Shown: in pieces, positions 1 through 12,185 of the stretch | Position numbering within the stretch: the stretch's first letter is position 1 | How the letters are laid out: each line of letters opens with the position of its first letter | Assembly: GCF_008831285.2 (NCBI RefSeq) | Contig: NC_045142.1 | Span: forward strand, 17,731,354 to 17,795,353 | Direction of reading: 5' to 3' | DNA length: 64,000 nt | From: Nymphaea colorata | Taxonomy: Eukaryota > Streptophyta > Magnoliopsida > Nymphaeales > Nymphaeaceae | Translations under genes and position numbers: made by a program | Notes under the pieces: model-generated | Database searches by the model: none | Told to the model about the DNA's origin: nothing | What the model saw: only the letters and a program-made list of their open reading frames with translations

Positions 1-2226
1 CCCCCGAGAGACCCACCTCATGGACCTCTCCGGCAACGTCCTCCTCACCATCAAGCCCAGCAGGGTAACGTTACTGCATCTGCACCACCCTTCTCTCTCT
101 CTCTCACCTACCAACCATGCCACTATGCTTGATCAAACTACCAGTACTCTAAATTTGCTAAGATCTTGGATGGTGTCGTGCATTTCTTGAGCAGGCAAGA
201 TGAATACTGGGTGAGCCAGTGGTTATCCATCACCCGGAATCCGGATGAGGCTCTAAGCCCCTCCTTCCCTGTGCCTCTGCGGTCTTGGGACCAAGGTAGA
301 TAGCACGCAAAATGAAATGATAACACAATTAATGACTGATGAGAAAAACAATCCAAATATTATGCAGAGTTTTTCTTACAGAATCCAATTGATATTTGAT
401 GTTCACCTCTATCTGATTCCGTTTATGGATTCAATAAGACGACCCATTTCCCATTAGTAATCAAATGCAAATATGGTGTAGAGTTTTTCTTACCAAATCC
501 AATAGATATTTGATTTTCACGTCTATTTGAAAACCATGGGTCTGAAATATTCCACTGTTTGTTTGAACAAAACAATGAATCTCTGGGAGCACTGGTCTCA
601 GATAAGCCTCAGATCTTAACTTGGCGACTAGATGGATGCCGAGTGACTTTGAATTTTTCTTTTTTTTCCCAAAAAATATAAAAGAATAACTGTGTTTTCT
701 TTAAATTTTCATAATAAAATTTTTAATTTGTTACGGATGAGTTTTTGTCACATATTAATAAATGAACATCCATTGCATCATGTGTGTAATGGGCAACAAT
801 AGCGCACTTGATCTATCTCTTGCTAGTTATGCATGGACTAGTAATTCAAAAGATCAAGCGTTAAAATTCTTGATCTTGGTCTCGATATACATGATGTCAA
901 ACGCATCTGTGCGTCATAGCCTTGTCTCTTTTCATGCAATCCAGTTTCATGTTAAGGGAAGCAAGTTAGGGTGTCATGACAAGACTAGAACTGATCGTAT
1001 CACTGGCCCATCTCCAAATCTGGCCATAGTTTTCTTTAATAAATAAAACAATGTCTTAGAGTAATAGTCAGATCTGAAACTGATAATGGTTCGAACCGGA
1101 TTCTGTTTCAGAAAAGACATACTAGATTTATACTTCTACTACCATTGTGCATCTCTTAACCTTTGCTCATGATGGGTGTGTGTGTGTGTGTGTATTTCCT
1201 AGCTCCTTTGATCTTAGGCTCTTGCATGTTGACAGAAACTGGGCATCTTAGAGAGATGGGAAGCCTTCAAAGGAGATGGAGATCGTGAAGTTGGATCAGT
1301 GGAGAAAGCTAAGCCACTGTTTACAGCCACAAAGGGCCTGGTTGGAAACTCAAGGTACAAAATCACTGTGAGTGGCACCCAGATGGACTATCTCATCGCC
1401 TGCACGCGCGGCCAAGGCTGCTACAAGATCTACCATAGAAACTCCCTCACCAACCCACTTGCAGAGGTATTATACAAGCATATTCATGTAAACCATTGCT
1501 TATGTTCAACCCATTCCAGGATTTGAATCGTCGAATCAATGGCAAACACCAATTAGATTCAGCGGCGGATTCGACAGAGTTATGTGTCGGCTTTAAACTA
1601 TCTTTTAAACTCTTTTACAACTTTTTGTATTTTTAATTGATTCGGATATTAAAAAAAATACATGTGAATTTATTATTTTTTGGCAGATTCACACGATTTC
1701 ATGCATGTCCTTGTAGGCTACTTAGGCTTGGAACCATATATTGCATATCAACTTTTCCATACTGCAGTATTAGTGATTATTTATGAACTAGAGAGCGGTC
1801 CCTCTTTAAGTCATTTGGAAACAGCAGGGGTTCTTCAGACTTCTTGCTCTATTTTAGTAATCTTTTAGTATTCAAGCTGTGCTTTTGTTTGTTGTTTAGC
1901 AAGGAATACAGCGACAAACTGTTTCATGAATCTTCCTCAATATGTCATGAATATGTCTATTTACTGTTTCCTTTGCAAGAAACTAAACCTAGACTTGAAC
2001 CTTTTTAACATCAAGATATAATATATATATATATATATATATCACAAATTAAAATCAATATTAACGAGATGGTGATTATGAATTATTTGATTGACAGGTC
2101 AACCAGAAGTGTGTGAATGAACCAAAAATCACTTTGGGGAAAGATGTCCTCAGTTTGTGCATCCAACCGGGAATCGACCAAGTGATCGTGATGGGACTCG
2201 TCATCATCAACCATGCAATGAGATGA
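1..2226 (+). CDS. LURP-one-related (LOR/DUF567) protein, copy A, 5' end outside window
   Basis: Partial LOR gene with exons at 1-64 (3' part of exon 1), 1236-1466 and 2098-2226; every junction is GT-AG and phase 0, and the stop is TGA at 2224-2226. The visible part encodes about 140 residues of the tubby-like LOR fold, with conserved stretches such as ETHLMDLSGNVLLTI, KLGILERWEAFKGDG and the C-terminal VIVMGLVIINHAMR. LOR proteins are plant-specific; LURP1, the founder, acts in basal defence against oomycetes, but biochemical function is not settled. Compared with copy B (26586-29055) I count five replacements (K/R, L/V, R/S, R/P, V/A) and very few silent changes, with no frameshift or stop. 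It therefore looks intact where visible. Whether exon 1 and a promoter exist upstream cannot be judged here. Confidence 0.88.
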
Positions 2227-4817
2227 TCCATTGCTTAGCTGATCACCCACTCAGGATCAACAGCTGCATTGTTCTTCCTCCTGCATTAGTCTAATTCATG
2301 TGTTCTCATGATCAAGCTTAACATGTACTACCTTGGTGGAAATTTTGAGGCCTAACTTTTGTGTTTGACAAGGGAAGCAGAACATGAAACATGTTTGTTT
2401 CGTTTCTTCTTGCTATATTGGTCAGCTCCACTGTTGGTAATTGAACAAATTATGACCTGCTACCAGATGATTAATATAATATGTAAGAGTAGGCCATGTA
2501 CTTTGTTTGGTACATGAAGTGCGTAATCAACCTCCCCGGGACCAGGCCATTTGTCGTACGCGCAGCCGGCCACCTCGATTATGTAGTGGGTCCTACCATC
2601 ATTAGGCCCATGGCATCTACCTTTTGGGAGGTTCATTTGCATTAGGTGAGGAAAAAATTGACTTGGGATGTAGTACTTGCCTTATTTCCAAGTTTTTATC
2701 TGTGAAACTACCTCCAGAATATCAAATTTTTGTGTTCTTACTAAAATTCAAAAGTTGATAGAATTAACAAAAAAAATATCATCTCAAAAAACGCGTTATT
2801 TTCGAAAACAACCAAAAAAAAACGAGAGAAAATGAAATGACGTTTAAAACTTCAAAAAATGCATTTTTTGAAAAAAACGTAAAAAAACAAAAACTTTTTT
2901 TTCATTTTTTTCATTTTTTTGATGCCAAACAGTTTTTTTTTCATTTTTTTATTTTTTACTTGTTACAAATCTACTTATCTTTTGATGTTTGTGTTATTAT
3001 TTTCTCACTTATTTTATTTTTCCTCATTTTAGTTTTGTAATTTTAAAAAAAATACTGTTTTTTTTCTTGTATTTTTCAAGTCTGTGGTATCATACCCAAG
3101 AAAAACTTCGCCGTTTAAAACTGTGAAACGTTATTTATGACTATGAAAAAAAAACAATTTTGTCAAATCGGAGAAATGTGTTTGTCCAATTAAAAAGGTG
3201 TAATTCAAGGATCAATTCTCATCAAATCTACCATGTAAATCGCAATTTTATGATTAATTAAATTTGACAAGAAGCATATTTCAAGGTACTAATTGTGCAT
3301 AAGTTTGTAGTGGATTCTATCTGCGCTAGGTCTACTCTCCATTCCTGTAGGCTAAAGGTTAGGTGACAATATGAAATCAGTATTAACAGGGTTTTTACAC
3401 TGGAGGCGATTTCGCAAAGTAAACATTAAAAAATAGTGTATCACATTTGTCATTTTCTTACCTGTTAGGGCCTGTTTAGTAGTCCAACATTTCGACCAAG
3501 GTGGTGTGCAGTTTTTCTACATGTATGCTTACCTGGACGTGGTTTCTCCAGAACTAAAAATCCAGAAAAAATCATGTTGAAGTTCACATTTGAGACAAAG
3601 AACTTACCACCAAGCAATTAGCAAGCATACCCACACCTTCAACTATTTGCTCAGTTCTATATGTTGGTGTCCTTAAAGGTCTAAAGGTTTTTTTGAATTA
3701 AAACCAGCAGCTCAAAAATTTATGCTAGCGCTGGCATTCGACTTGGCCCTAGCCTTGTAGTGTGATTCGCATGGAGGTTAGTACAACAGATTGAGAGAGG
3801 GCCGTTAGGTGGCCAGTCTTCATTTCAAACTTTTGTCTTGTCAACTTTCTGTGCTGTAAATGGTGGCAGGATTGCACCAATATGCAAGATTAAATACAGT
3901 GGAGGCATCACCTAGGGTGCTGAAATCAGTCCTGGACGCTGAATGGATAGAGAAAAATGAAGACGCTCTGGCTTTCACTCGGATTGTAGGATTAGCCTCC
4001 TGCTAGCCTGAATTACGGAGTGTGGGCACTGCAGATAACTTCTCTACAATATCAAACACGTATATGAAAAATGCATCCAACTTGAACCTTAGTTTTAATG
4101 AATGCTTGTTCATGGACTTCATGTTCATGACATCCCTTCCAGTCCATGAGCAGCGATCTACTAGACGTATGATGCTCGACGATCTCATGAACAAGAAATG
4201 CCACTTGATTCTTCCTTATGGAAGGTTAATTTTCACGATAAAGAAGAAAGGATCACCCCTTGCTAGTGTCCAAGAGGAAGCACGCATCCTACTATATTAT
4301 TGAATTTGGAAGAAGTACATTAATTTCTGAAATAAAAGTTGTAGGCAAAACATCTTACTTGGAGACTTTTTTTTCTTAAGGCAAAGGATCATCAGGTTTC
4401 ACAAAAGATTGCATTAATTAATGAAATTTAGAAATAGCATAACTACCACTTTTTGAATTCGTTTCTACTCGAAATCTAACCGTTTTCAGGAAACTTGCTA
4501 ATTGATCTATAAATATTTTTCTCATCATCATTCTTCTTGTGTGCAGTTGCCGGTCATCTTTCAAAATCAAGCAGTCATCATCATCCTCCTCCTTAAATGA
4601 TTTTGGCAATCTTCTTGCCGAAGCAAACAAGTTTGCTGCGGCAAGGAGATAAAGAAAGTGTATCTTATCTTTCCATCTCTCGTGTCCACACGGTTCCCTC
4701 GTTCTTAATATGAAAGCTTTTGGTTTGCTGCTTATCTTTCTCTACATGCTGTTCAAAAATTATTGCAAGCTTCTGGGTATTAGGTGCACCCCCTTTTTAG
4801 CATATATATGACAAATA
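2227..4817. other. LOR 3' flank, gene-free
   Basis: Contains the LOR 3' UTR and then low-complexity T/A-rich DNA (2750-3070, runs of TTTTT and AAAAA). An open frame at 2837-3040 is only poly-Lys/Phe from that tract. Segment 3493-4094 is absent from copy B, where the sequences flanking it are joined. I see no gene in this stretch. Confidence 0.7.
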
Positions 4818-5226
4818 ATAGGAATGTCAACAGATTATATTCGGATTGACTATACAACAGAACTACTTTCAAAAGATCACACACACACACACATATATAA
4901 TCGGAGTTAATAAATGGCATCTGGTCAGATTCAAATTTAGTTCTAAACAGACATCTCTGAGCTTCCAAATTCAGATGCAGTTCTAAATGGATCATAATGC
5001 AGTTCAGATTCAATTGTGTATGTAAAAGTTTGACTTGAATTACGATGTAATCAAATTAATTGTCGGATCCAGTTCAGATACAGATTGTGAATTTAAAAGT
5101 TGGATATATTTTTGCTGTAGAATTTAACTCATTCATATTAATTTGAATCTAAATATGTGAATGTTCGATGAATTGGATATGGTGAAGGGTACATCTGCTT
5201 CGAATCCAATCGGTCGAGATCCCTAA
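4818..5226. mobile_element. hAT-like MITE of the AGGGATGTCAA family, copy A
   Basis: Left end reads TAGGAATGTCAACAG and the right end, inverted, reads TTAGGGATCTCGACC. The inside is AT-rich with repeated 'tccaattcagat'-like words and no coding capacity. The same element sits in copy B at about 31050-31345 with internal losses. The family assignment rests on the end sequence only; no clear 8-bp target duplication is visible. Confidence 0.45.
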
Positions 5227-5542
5227 CAAATTAATAAGCATCCAAACAAGACTTTTTTTTTTCCTTATTGCAAAGCAAACACGATTAAATAAAATCTCAC
5301 AAATTTTAACTGCCCTCATCGACAAAATAAGTGAACATTAAATTACAAAAACTTAAGTGCCACCATTCGTTTTGCCACGTTATGTCGATGCATACTTTAA
5401 CCGAATCTCCCTTCCCACATGATTCATTGGAAGACGTTTGCATATACTGGGCATTGCTAATTAACATATCACCAGAAAGCATACTTTGCTTGCATCATCT
5501 ATCACCACATGTATAACATATCACAAAAAAAGTGCATGTTCT

Positions 5543-5968
5543 TAGGGATATCAATTGATCCAATTTGAATCGCATATGCCTTTAGTTGTCTCTGCTTTTT
5601 CGGATATTCACATATTTAGTTTCGAATTTGGATTAAAAAAAATACAATGAAAAGTATATCTGAATCCGAATCCAAAATCCAATTTCACAATCCAAATCCA
5701 AATTTTTTAACCAAATTTGGCTGATTTTCAAAATATAAGTGCATCATATGTATGTAATTTATTTAAAATTAAATCTGATCCAAATTTGAACCAATTTGGA
5801 TATCTATGTATATCTGAAACTGAATTCACATCAGATCTGATGTCATTTCTTAAATTTGAGTCTGAATTGATTTTTTAACTAGATATTAAATGTTTTTCCA
5901 TATCCTATTTTATTCAAATGGTTCATTTGAATATCCAATCCAAGTCAAATATATCGACATCCCCACCT
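5543..5968. mobile_element. hAT-like MITE of the AGGGATGTCAA family, second element in copy A
   Basis: Left terminus AGGGATATCAATTGATCC and inverted right terminus GGGGATGTCGATATATTTG; the copy-B orthologue (31651-32083) keeps AGGGATGTCAATATATT, closer to a perfect terminal repeat. The inside is repetitive, built on variations of 'aatccgaatccaaa'. It is non-coding and predates the segmental duplication because both copies have it. Confidence 0.55.
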
Positions 5969-6654
5969 CTTTTTATCCACTTCAAAAAAAAAAAAAAAAA
6001 CCTTGAGGAAATTGAGAAGTCAAAGAACTAATTGCATCTTTTTTGTTCCTCTTCTTTTGATGATTATGGATCCATTGATTGGATACACAACTTGGCAAGC
6101 TTTTGTTTGGTAAAATCTTTGAGGTCCCCCTTCAAGTACAATTAATTTCTACACCCAATTTCTCTACTTGCATATCTCATGCCTTTGGAGCTTTTTCAAA
6201 ACAATATTTATTGCTCACTAGGTGCAAGATACTGTTCCATATGGCCATTTCGCAGAAAGATTCATAGTTGTTAGATATTTCAAACTTTGTGTTTACTGGC
6301 ACATTCATTAGTGGCCTGTACCAAGTTGTCATGTTTGCATCTATGTGTTCATTTTTTCTAATGAGAATCTGCTACAAGACTGTTGACCCACTTCTTCTTT
6401 GTCCTTTCTGAGATGAATAAAAATGGACCAATGCTGTTTTTCAAAAGGTATAATATGCCCATGCTAATAAGATAAAGTTGCGCACCAAATTGCTTCACAT
6501 GGTACATCACTAAGATTTGTTCATCCCCCGTGAAGATCCTCCTGCTCTGCTTTCCAAGATAAAGGGAAAAGGCAAAGAAAGATTATTGTGATGGCGTACA
6601 TCATTCCTTGTGCAAATTTTCTTCCCTCCTCGATGCCATATGGATAATGTTTAC

Positions 6655-7505
6655 CTCAGTGCTTTGGATCTCAGAGTCACTGTGTTTTGGCATCCACCCT
6701 TTGTCTTAAATCTATGGATCTGTCAACCGACTCCACCCCCAACAAGACACATGATCAATGATTTTTGTGTTCAACCCTGCTTTCTAAATCCACTAATTTT
6801 GTCTCAACACTAGTTTCCAAAGCAACAGTGATCTTAGATCACCTCGTATTACCTATATATATATATATATAAAGAGAGAGAGAGAAATTGGAAGGTGTCT
6901 CTCAGTATTCAGAGTCATCCAACTCATTCACAAGGGCTGACTGATGCATCATGAGAGACGGTTGAGAGAAAAAAAAAAGTGATGGGCATTTTAATCATCT
7001 AGTATTAATTTCCATCTTTTTTTCCTTGTTTTTCTCTCAACCATCCATCATGTTAGACCGGACCGTGAGATCATTAGTGAACTTGGTACCAAAAGTGAAA
7101 TGGAGAGCCCGATCCTAAACTCCTTTGTAATAAATGTTACCATGGGAGTTATGCCTAGCTTTTTATTTTGCCTAGGAACCACATTGCTTAGAACTAAACA
7201 ATGTTTGTCCATGTAATTGACAGTCATGACCAGAACTTCTTTTTATCATTTCAAAATTGATTCTAGCTATAAGAGGTACCCTTACATTCAAACAGCATTT
7301 GGTAGCTTTGGCCCTCAGAGTCAAGGTGTTTTGACATTCACCCTGGATCTTAGATCTATGGATATGGATCTGTTGACCGACTCCACCCCCAACAAGACAC
7401 ATGATCAATGATTTTTGTGTTCATCCCTCGTTTCTAAATCCACTAATTTTGTCTAAACACTTGTTTCCAAACCAACATTGATCTTAGATCACCTCATATT
7501 ACCTA
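6655..7505. repeat. Local direct duplication (about 195 bp, two copies)
   Basis: 6655-6853 and 7310-7500 share a long match including GACTCCACCCCCAACAAGAC and ATCTTAGATCACCTC. Copy B of the segment has only one of these (about 33270-33465) and an AT/GA repeat at the other site. Either copy A gained a local duplicate or copy B lost one. A TA microsatellite lies at 6854-6871. No gene. Confidence 0.65.
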
Positions 7506-8319
7506 TCAAACAAAGAGAATGCTCTGTCCCCAAGCAGGTGTGCATCATTTTTTTGGAATTCATGAATTATCATATGAATAAGAGGCGGAGGCAGGTGTGG
7601 CCAATTGCCCACAGGGATCCCAAAACTTACTATTTCCTATTGATATTTGTAGACAATTTTTCTCATTTACATATTGGTGCCCCTTAAAAATTTAAAACCT
7701 TATCTGGCTCTCTACCCCTGATATGATTATTCTCGAGATTCGCAAGGTCAATGTGAACCTCATATTTCCTAATTTGGGACCACCTCATTCTAATAGAAGC
7801 AAGATTTGGTGTGGGCGTCATGGCAGATTTGACATTAAATTGAGCTTTGAAGCCTTTCAAAGACCCTCTAGACAAGCGACATAAACAAGTTTGTCATACA
7901 TTCTAAATGCATAATGTTGCCCTCTTTATATGCCAAGTTGGGCAATGAACTCTCTAGAAAAGTGGCAGAAAAAGGAAAGGAACTGGTAGAGCATAATTCA
8001 AAGCCCCTCCCCCCATCCTTCCCATCCCTGGAAAAAACAAACAAGGTTGGTTTCCTATTCATTCATCTTTATGAGTAATAAGTGTAAAGATATTCATGGA
8101 TAATGGTACAAATTGCTTTTCTTCTAATAAAATAAGATACATGAATATCTTTACACTGAAAAGAACGGGTGAAACTCAGATTTGTATACACGTAAATCCC
8201 ACATGATGTAAGCTCATTGCAGTAGCCACAGCAAGTTGTTAAAACTATAAGGGAATCCAAGAATAATAAATAAATAAAAGGCTAGTCCCAAAAGAAGGTC
8301 TACTACACACCCATAGCCA

Positions 8320-8735
8320 AGTAGACAGAGTTGTACAACGTGTCGAGCCAATTTGAGTCCGACCTGAACTCGCTCGGTTAAGTTCGACTTGAGAGTTGAG
8401 AAGGATTTGAGCTCGAGCTTAACTGAAAATTCAAGTTTTTAAACAACTTGTGTTTCAGTTACATAAACTCTACTCGACTAAACTTGAGTATGCTCGTTTA
8501 ATCTAGGTTGTTCCTTTTTTTTTTTGTAATTTCCAAAAGTAAACCAAAGGAAGGGATCAAGTCAAATGTGAATTTGGTAAACGAGTCAATCTGTGACCCG
8601 ACCTATTGAGTCATGCTTGAGCTGACCTTGTATATCTTGATTTGAGCTCAAGTCAAGAAATATATGAGTGGAGTAGAGTCGAACTGACCGAACTTGAGCT
8701 CAACTCGACTCTTGTAAAGCCTACAGTAGATAGAT
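8320..8735. mobile_element. CTCGAG-rich MITE-like repeat
   Basis: Dense words of the type 'gagctcgagc', 'ctcgactaaac' and 'gagctcaactcgactc' occur in both orientations, as in common plant hAT-type MITEs. The copy-B orthologue is at about 34275-34612. Ends and target duplication are not resolved. Non-coding. Confidence 0.4.
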
Positions 8736-10975
8736 CGGGAATAAATAAATTTTAAAAAAAAAACCTCAAAAAAAATAGTTAAATCAAGCGCCTTACAGAT
8801 GTGGTTGTGTATGGAAATTCATGGCACAAGAGATAAACACTGACTGAACTTTTCTTTTCCTGGTGGGGCCCACTTTTGATATATAAGCGTATCGATGTGT
8901 GACCCACCAAATCTGGGTAAATGTGTGTGGATTACCAACTTCTTTTAAATTTAAATTTGAACAAAAAGCACCAATTTTTTTTTTTTTTTGGGATGTATTG
9001 GCTGAATGTGGAAGGTGGATTTGTGATGCCTTAAGATGGCTGCTCAGTGGTGGAGATACCACAATAGAAAGTCCCCCCATTGTTCACCTATTCTCAGAAT
9101 CCATCAACTGGCGAAGCTAGAATTTTTTGGCTGAGAACTTAGATTCGCTGACGCAGGTTGTGGGCACCATATGCCATGGATGTGGGCCTTGCTTCACGCA
9201 CTAGCCCCCACCATCCACACTGTAGGTCCCTACACGTGTAAGAACCCCAATGGTTGACCGCATCAACAGACGTCTTGTCTTCACCTTTTAGGTTAGTTTG
9301 GTCTTTGACCATGGGTATGTAAGCTTTCGTCCTTCTTTTAGATAAGAATTGAACTTTAGATCAGCTGGAGAGCCACATATTTATGATCCAGGGGACACCA
9401 ACCCTTATGACTTGTCAAAATCTCAATATAGAGATCATGCAAATGGCCTCTGCCTTACTCCCCAACTTGTGCTCCGCCAATGGCAAAGCCAAATGTGGGC
9501 TTGTGTGGGCAGTACCCCACTCAGAGCCACATAAATTAATTTATTAGATATTGGTGAGTTTATTAGATGTTGATTCCCTGCAATATTTTACTATGAACTT
9601 ACAGGGTTTAAGGTTCCTTTAAGGGTTTAAATTTGGATTGCAATGTTCTTAGCGTACTCAGGTCGACGTAGACCCTTATTTAAAACCCTAACATTTCTTT
9701 TTCTAATATCTCAAAAACCCTCAGCGATACATCAAAAGTCTATAACTCAATCTTGATTAGCTTACTCAGTTTGTGGGCCCGGCCACTTTAGATCATGTTT
9801 TGCCAATAGATATCAGGATGAGGTTTTCTTTGGATGATGATTTTTCATTTTGATTCCATGGCTATCCACGGTTTAATTTAGGCGTTTATCAAAATTTAGT
9901 TAGAGCAACTAAAACAAGTTAAGGATTATCCTACACATAAGTTTTTGTGTGTGTGTGTGTGTGTGTGTATTATATGACACAAACTGAAAGAATATGAATG
10001 GGAAGAGTTTTCATTGAGTGCTTGGGTTGTGCCAAGGGTCCTGTTAAAGTATGGACCAAGCGTGGTTTATGACCATCCAGTTCTGATTCAAAAGAGCCCC
10101 CATTTGTGATACAAAAAAACATAACATGGAACATTTCTGGATGAAGTTCGTCATTGCTGTCAACTGGTGTTGGTGTATGGTAGTTAGGACTAGGCATCTG
10201 GCCAGGGCTCGTAGCCCAGGCACTTTGCTGGCAGCCCAAGCTGGGCCTGTATAGTTATTCCGACCACCAACTTTATCCCCGTTGGGTACCCAGTTCGATG
10301 TACACCCTTATTTAAAACCCTGAACATTTCTTTCTCTAATATCTCAAAAGCCCACAGCGATACATAAAAAGTTTGTAAGGAAAGAGCTAGCTGCAGGCAT
10401 CACGATGAAGAGAAAGAAAGAGAAAGAGAGATGTTATGTGGTGACGGGCTGCCTACTAGCCCAACCAAGCGCTCCTCAGCCAAAAAATTTTGTGTTGGTG
10501 ACTCGAAGTGCCCCTCAACCAAAAAATTCCAGCTCAGCCATGGGTTCAATTTGGACTCTTGATATATCAAGAGTCCTTTTGGGTCTATCACCAGAAAAAA
10601 AAAATGACGAGCAGGTTTCCTGCTCTAAAGGTCACTTTAATCAAATTCTTAGTAACGCCTATCTAATCTTTTTCTACATGCTCGATCAATTTTTGCCGTA
10701 TCATGGATGAATCCGATTATTCTGCCCCCTTACACTTTTCTTTGTTTTCTCTTCAGAAAATTTTTATTTATAATCAAATGTAATCATAGAGTATATAACT
10801 CAATCTTCAAATCTTATGCTGATTTTCGTTTATGAGCTTTGTTAATTGCTCCAGTTTAAACATATAAGTGAAGAAGAAATAAATTGAGTTAACAAATATA
10901 AGCACATGTAATGAGCACTAACATAACAAAAGCCTACAATGTTCAGCTTTTCTCGCTCTCTCTAGAACACACACA
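8736..10975. other. Gene-free stretch of copy A
   Basis: AT-rich with short dispersed repeats: a poly-T run near 8980, a GT microsatellite at 9944-9969, and two similar 'accctaacatttctttttctaatatctc'-type segments at about 9680 and 10315. No open frame carries a recognisable domain, and nothing resembles an RNA gene. Confidence 0.6.
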
Positions 10976-11360
10976 AGTCGAGCAACTCGCTAATGCCTCG
11001 TTTGATTGTCGAGTCTAAGCGAGTTAAGTTCGATCAATTACAACTTGCAATTGCTAACAGCAGCTCATGTTCAACTCACCACCTTATTGAACCGAGTGAG
11101 ACGAGCATGAAAAGAGCAGAACCTAAGTCAAGCGATGAGACACTTGCCAAGCTTAACAAAAGTTCGAGCAAAAGAGACACAGGAAAAGGTTCTAAAATTT
11201 TCTGTTGGAAGACTTTATCTTTGTTAACAAGCCTAATCATGCCAAATTAAGTTCAAATGGCTCACTCAAAACTTGGCTCAATAAACAAGCTCAAAAGTTC
11301 AGCTCCAGCTCAACCCAATCATCATCTGAGTCGAGCTCAAGCCCAGCTTACAAAACCTAC
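10976..11360. mobile_element. CTCGAG-rich MITE-like repeat, second element
   Basis: Begins near 'aagtcgagcaactcgctaatg' and ends near 'gagctcaagcccagcttac'; the same hAT-MITE-type vocabulary as 8320-8735. In copy B this repeat (from about 37660 to 38690) is split by about 650 bp of extra DNA. Non-coding. Confidence 0.4.
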
Positions 11361-12185
11361 AGGTAAAGACCAACACTCAGCGTTTTCTATACAACATGCA
11401 TTAATCAACCACACACCAAAATGATGCAGCCCCTTTTGTTTACCTGTCGATTATCTTCTGAACAAGCCTGCTAATTGAAACCATATTGCTTACCAGCCTT
11501 ACTTAACAACGTACTTTCTTTGACACTTTTAAGTAAACTTAGTAAAGGCGCCATTTTTTGCAAGTGCTGATAAGGCAAACTCAATAGGCAGTATAGGCTA
11601 CTTCCCTGGATTGTTCTACAAACCATTTACTCCGCCAATTTGAATTTATCTGGACTGTCATTGACAATATTGTGTAGCACGTAATGTATGGTATACCCAT
11701 CTCTTGCATCATCAGCTGATCTATACTTTACGACATACAAATGAAACCACAGAAGGAGAAGAAAGAGTGAATCCTCATAGCAGGAAGAAAGCTGACCGAA
11801 GGAGTGCGCGTGCCGTGATTCAGATAATAGGTTTTCCTGACTATTATGACACACGGCACTAAAAAGTCCCACAAACCAGATCTTTGCTCAGATGCACATC
11901 CATATTGCATTTGTCTGCGTGCATGTTTCCATGCTTTTGTGTGGAGGGAGAGGGAGAGAGAGACAGATGATTTAAACTTGAATACCTCTGTTGGATAGTG
12001 GTCATTTAGCCCTATTTGGATATCATGTAACTACAAGGCAGTTACGAGATTAACTTTGAAACCTTATCACGAGATAAAATTCATCTTTTATCTTGCTCCC
12101 TCCTAAAAACTCTTTCACCCTAACTGCCCGCTGGGCTTTTGGGAAACCTAAGGGGCCGACCTATTTATGCCTAGCAACTCTTTGT

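Larger units (their letters stand above)
1..11988 (+). repeat. Segmental duplication, copy A (about 12 kb)
   Basis: Base 1 corresponds to 26873 and base 11988 to 39306. Collinear near-identity runs throughout: LOR exons and introns, the T-rich tract at 2830-3070, MITEs at 4818-5226 and 5543-5968, and the C/T-rich run near 7980. Copies differ by substitutions and by several indels of about 0.2-0.65 kb. Homology ends at 11988, the base before the 5' LTR of the copia element. The true left end lies outside the window. No gene other than LOR is visible in this copy. Confidence 0.93.

Noticed and set aside
1-2226. Copy A LOR as pseudogene
   Set aside because: All visible exons, splice sites and the stop are intact; the missing 5' part is only a window edge effect.
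2837-3040. 67-codon frame rich in Phe and Lys
   Set aside because: Product of a poly-T/poly-A tract; the copy-B counterpart (29689-29889) is frame-shifted relative to it.
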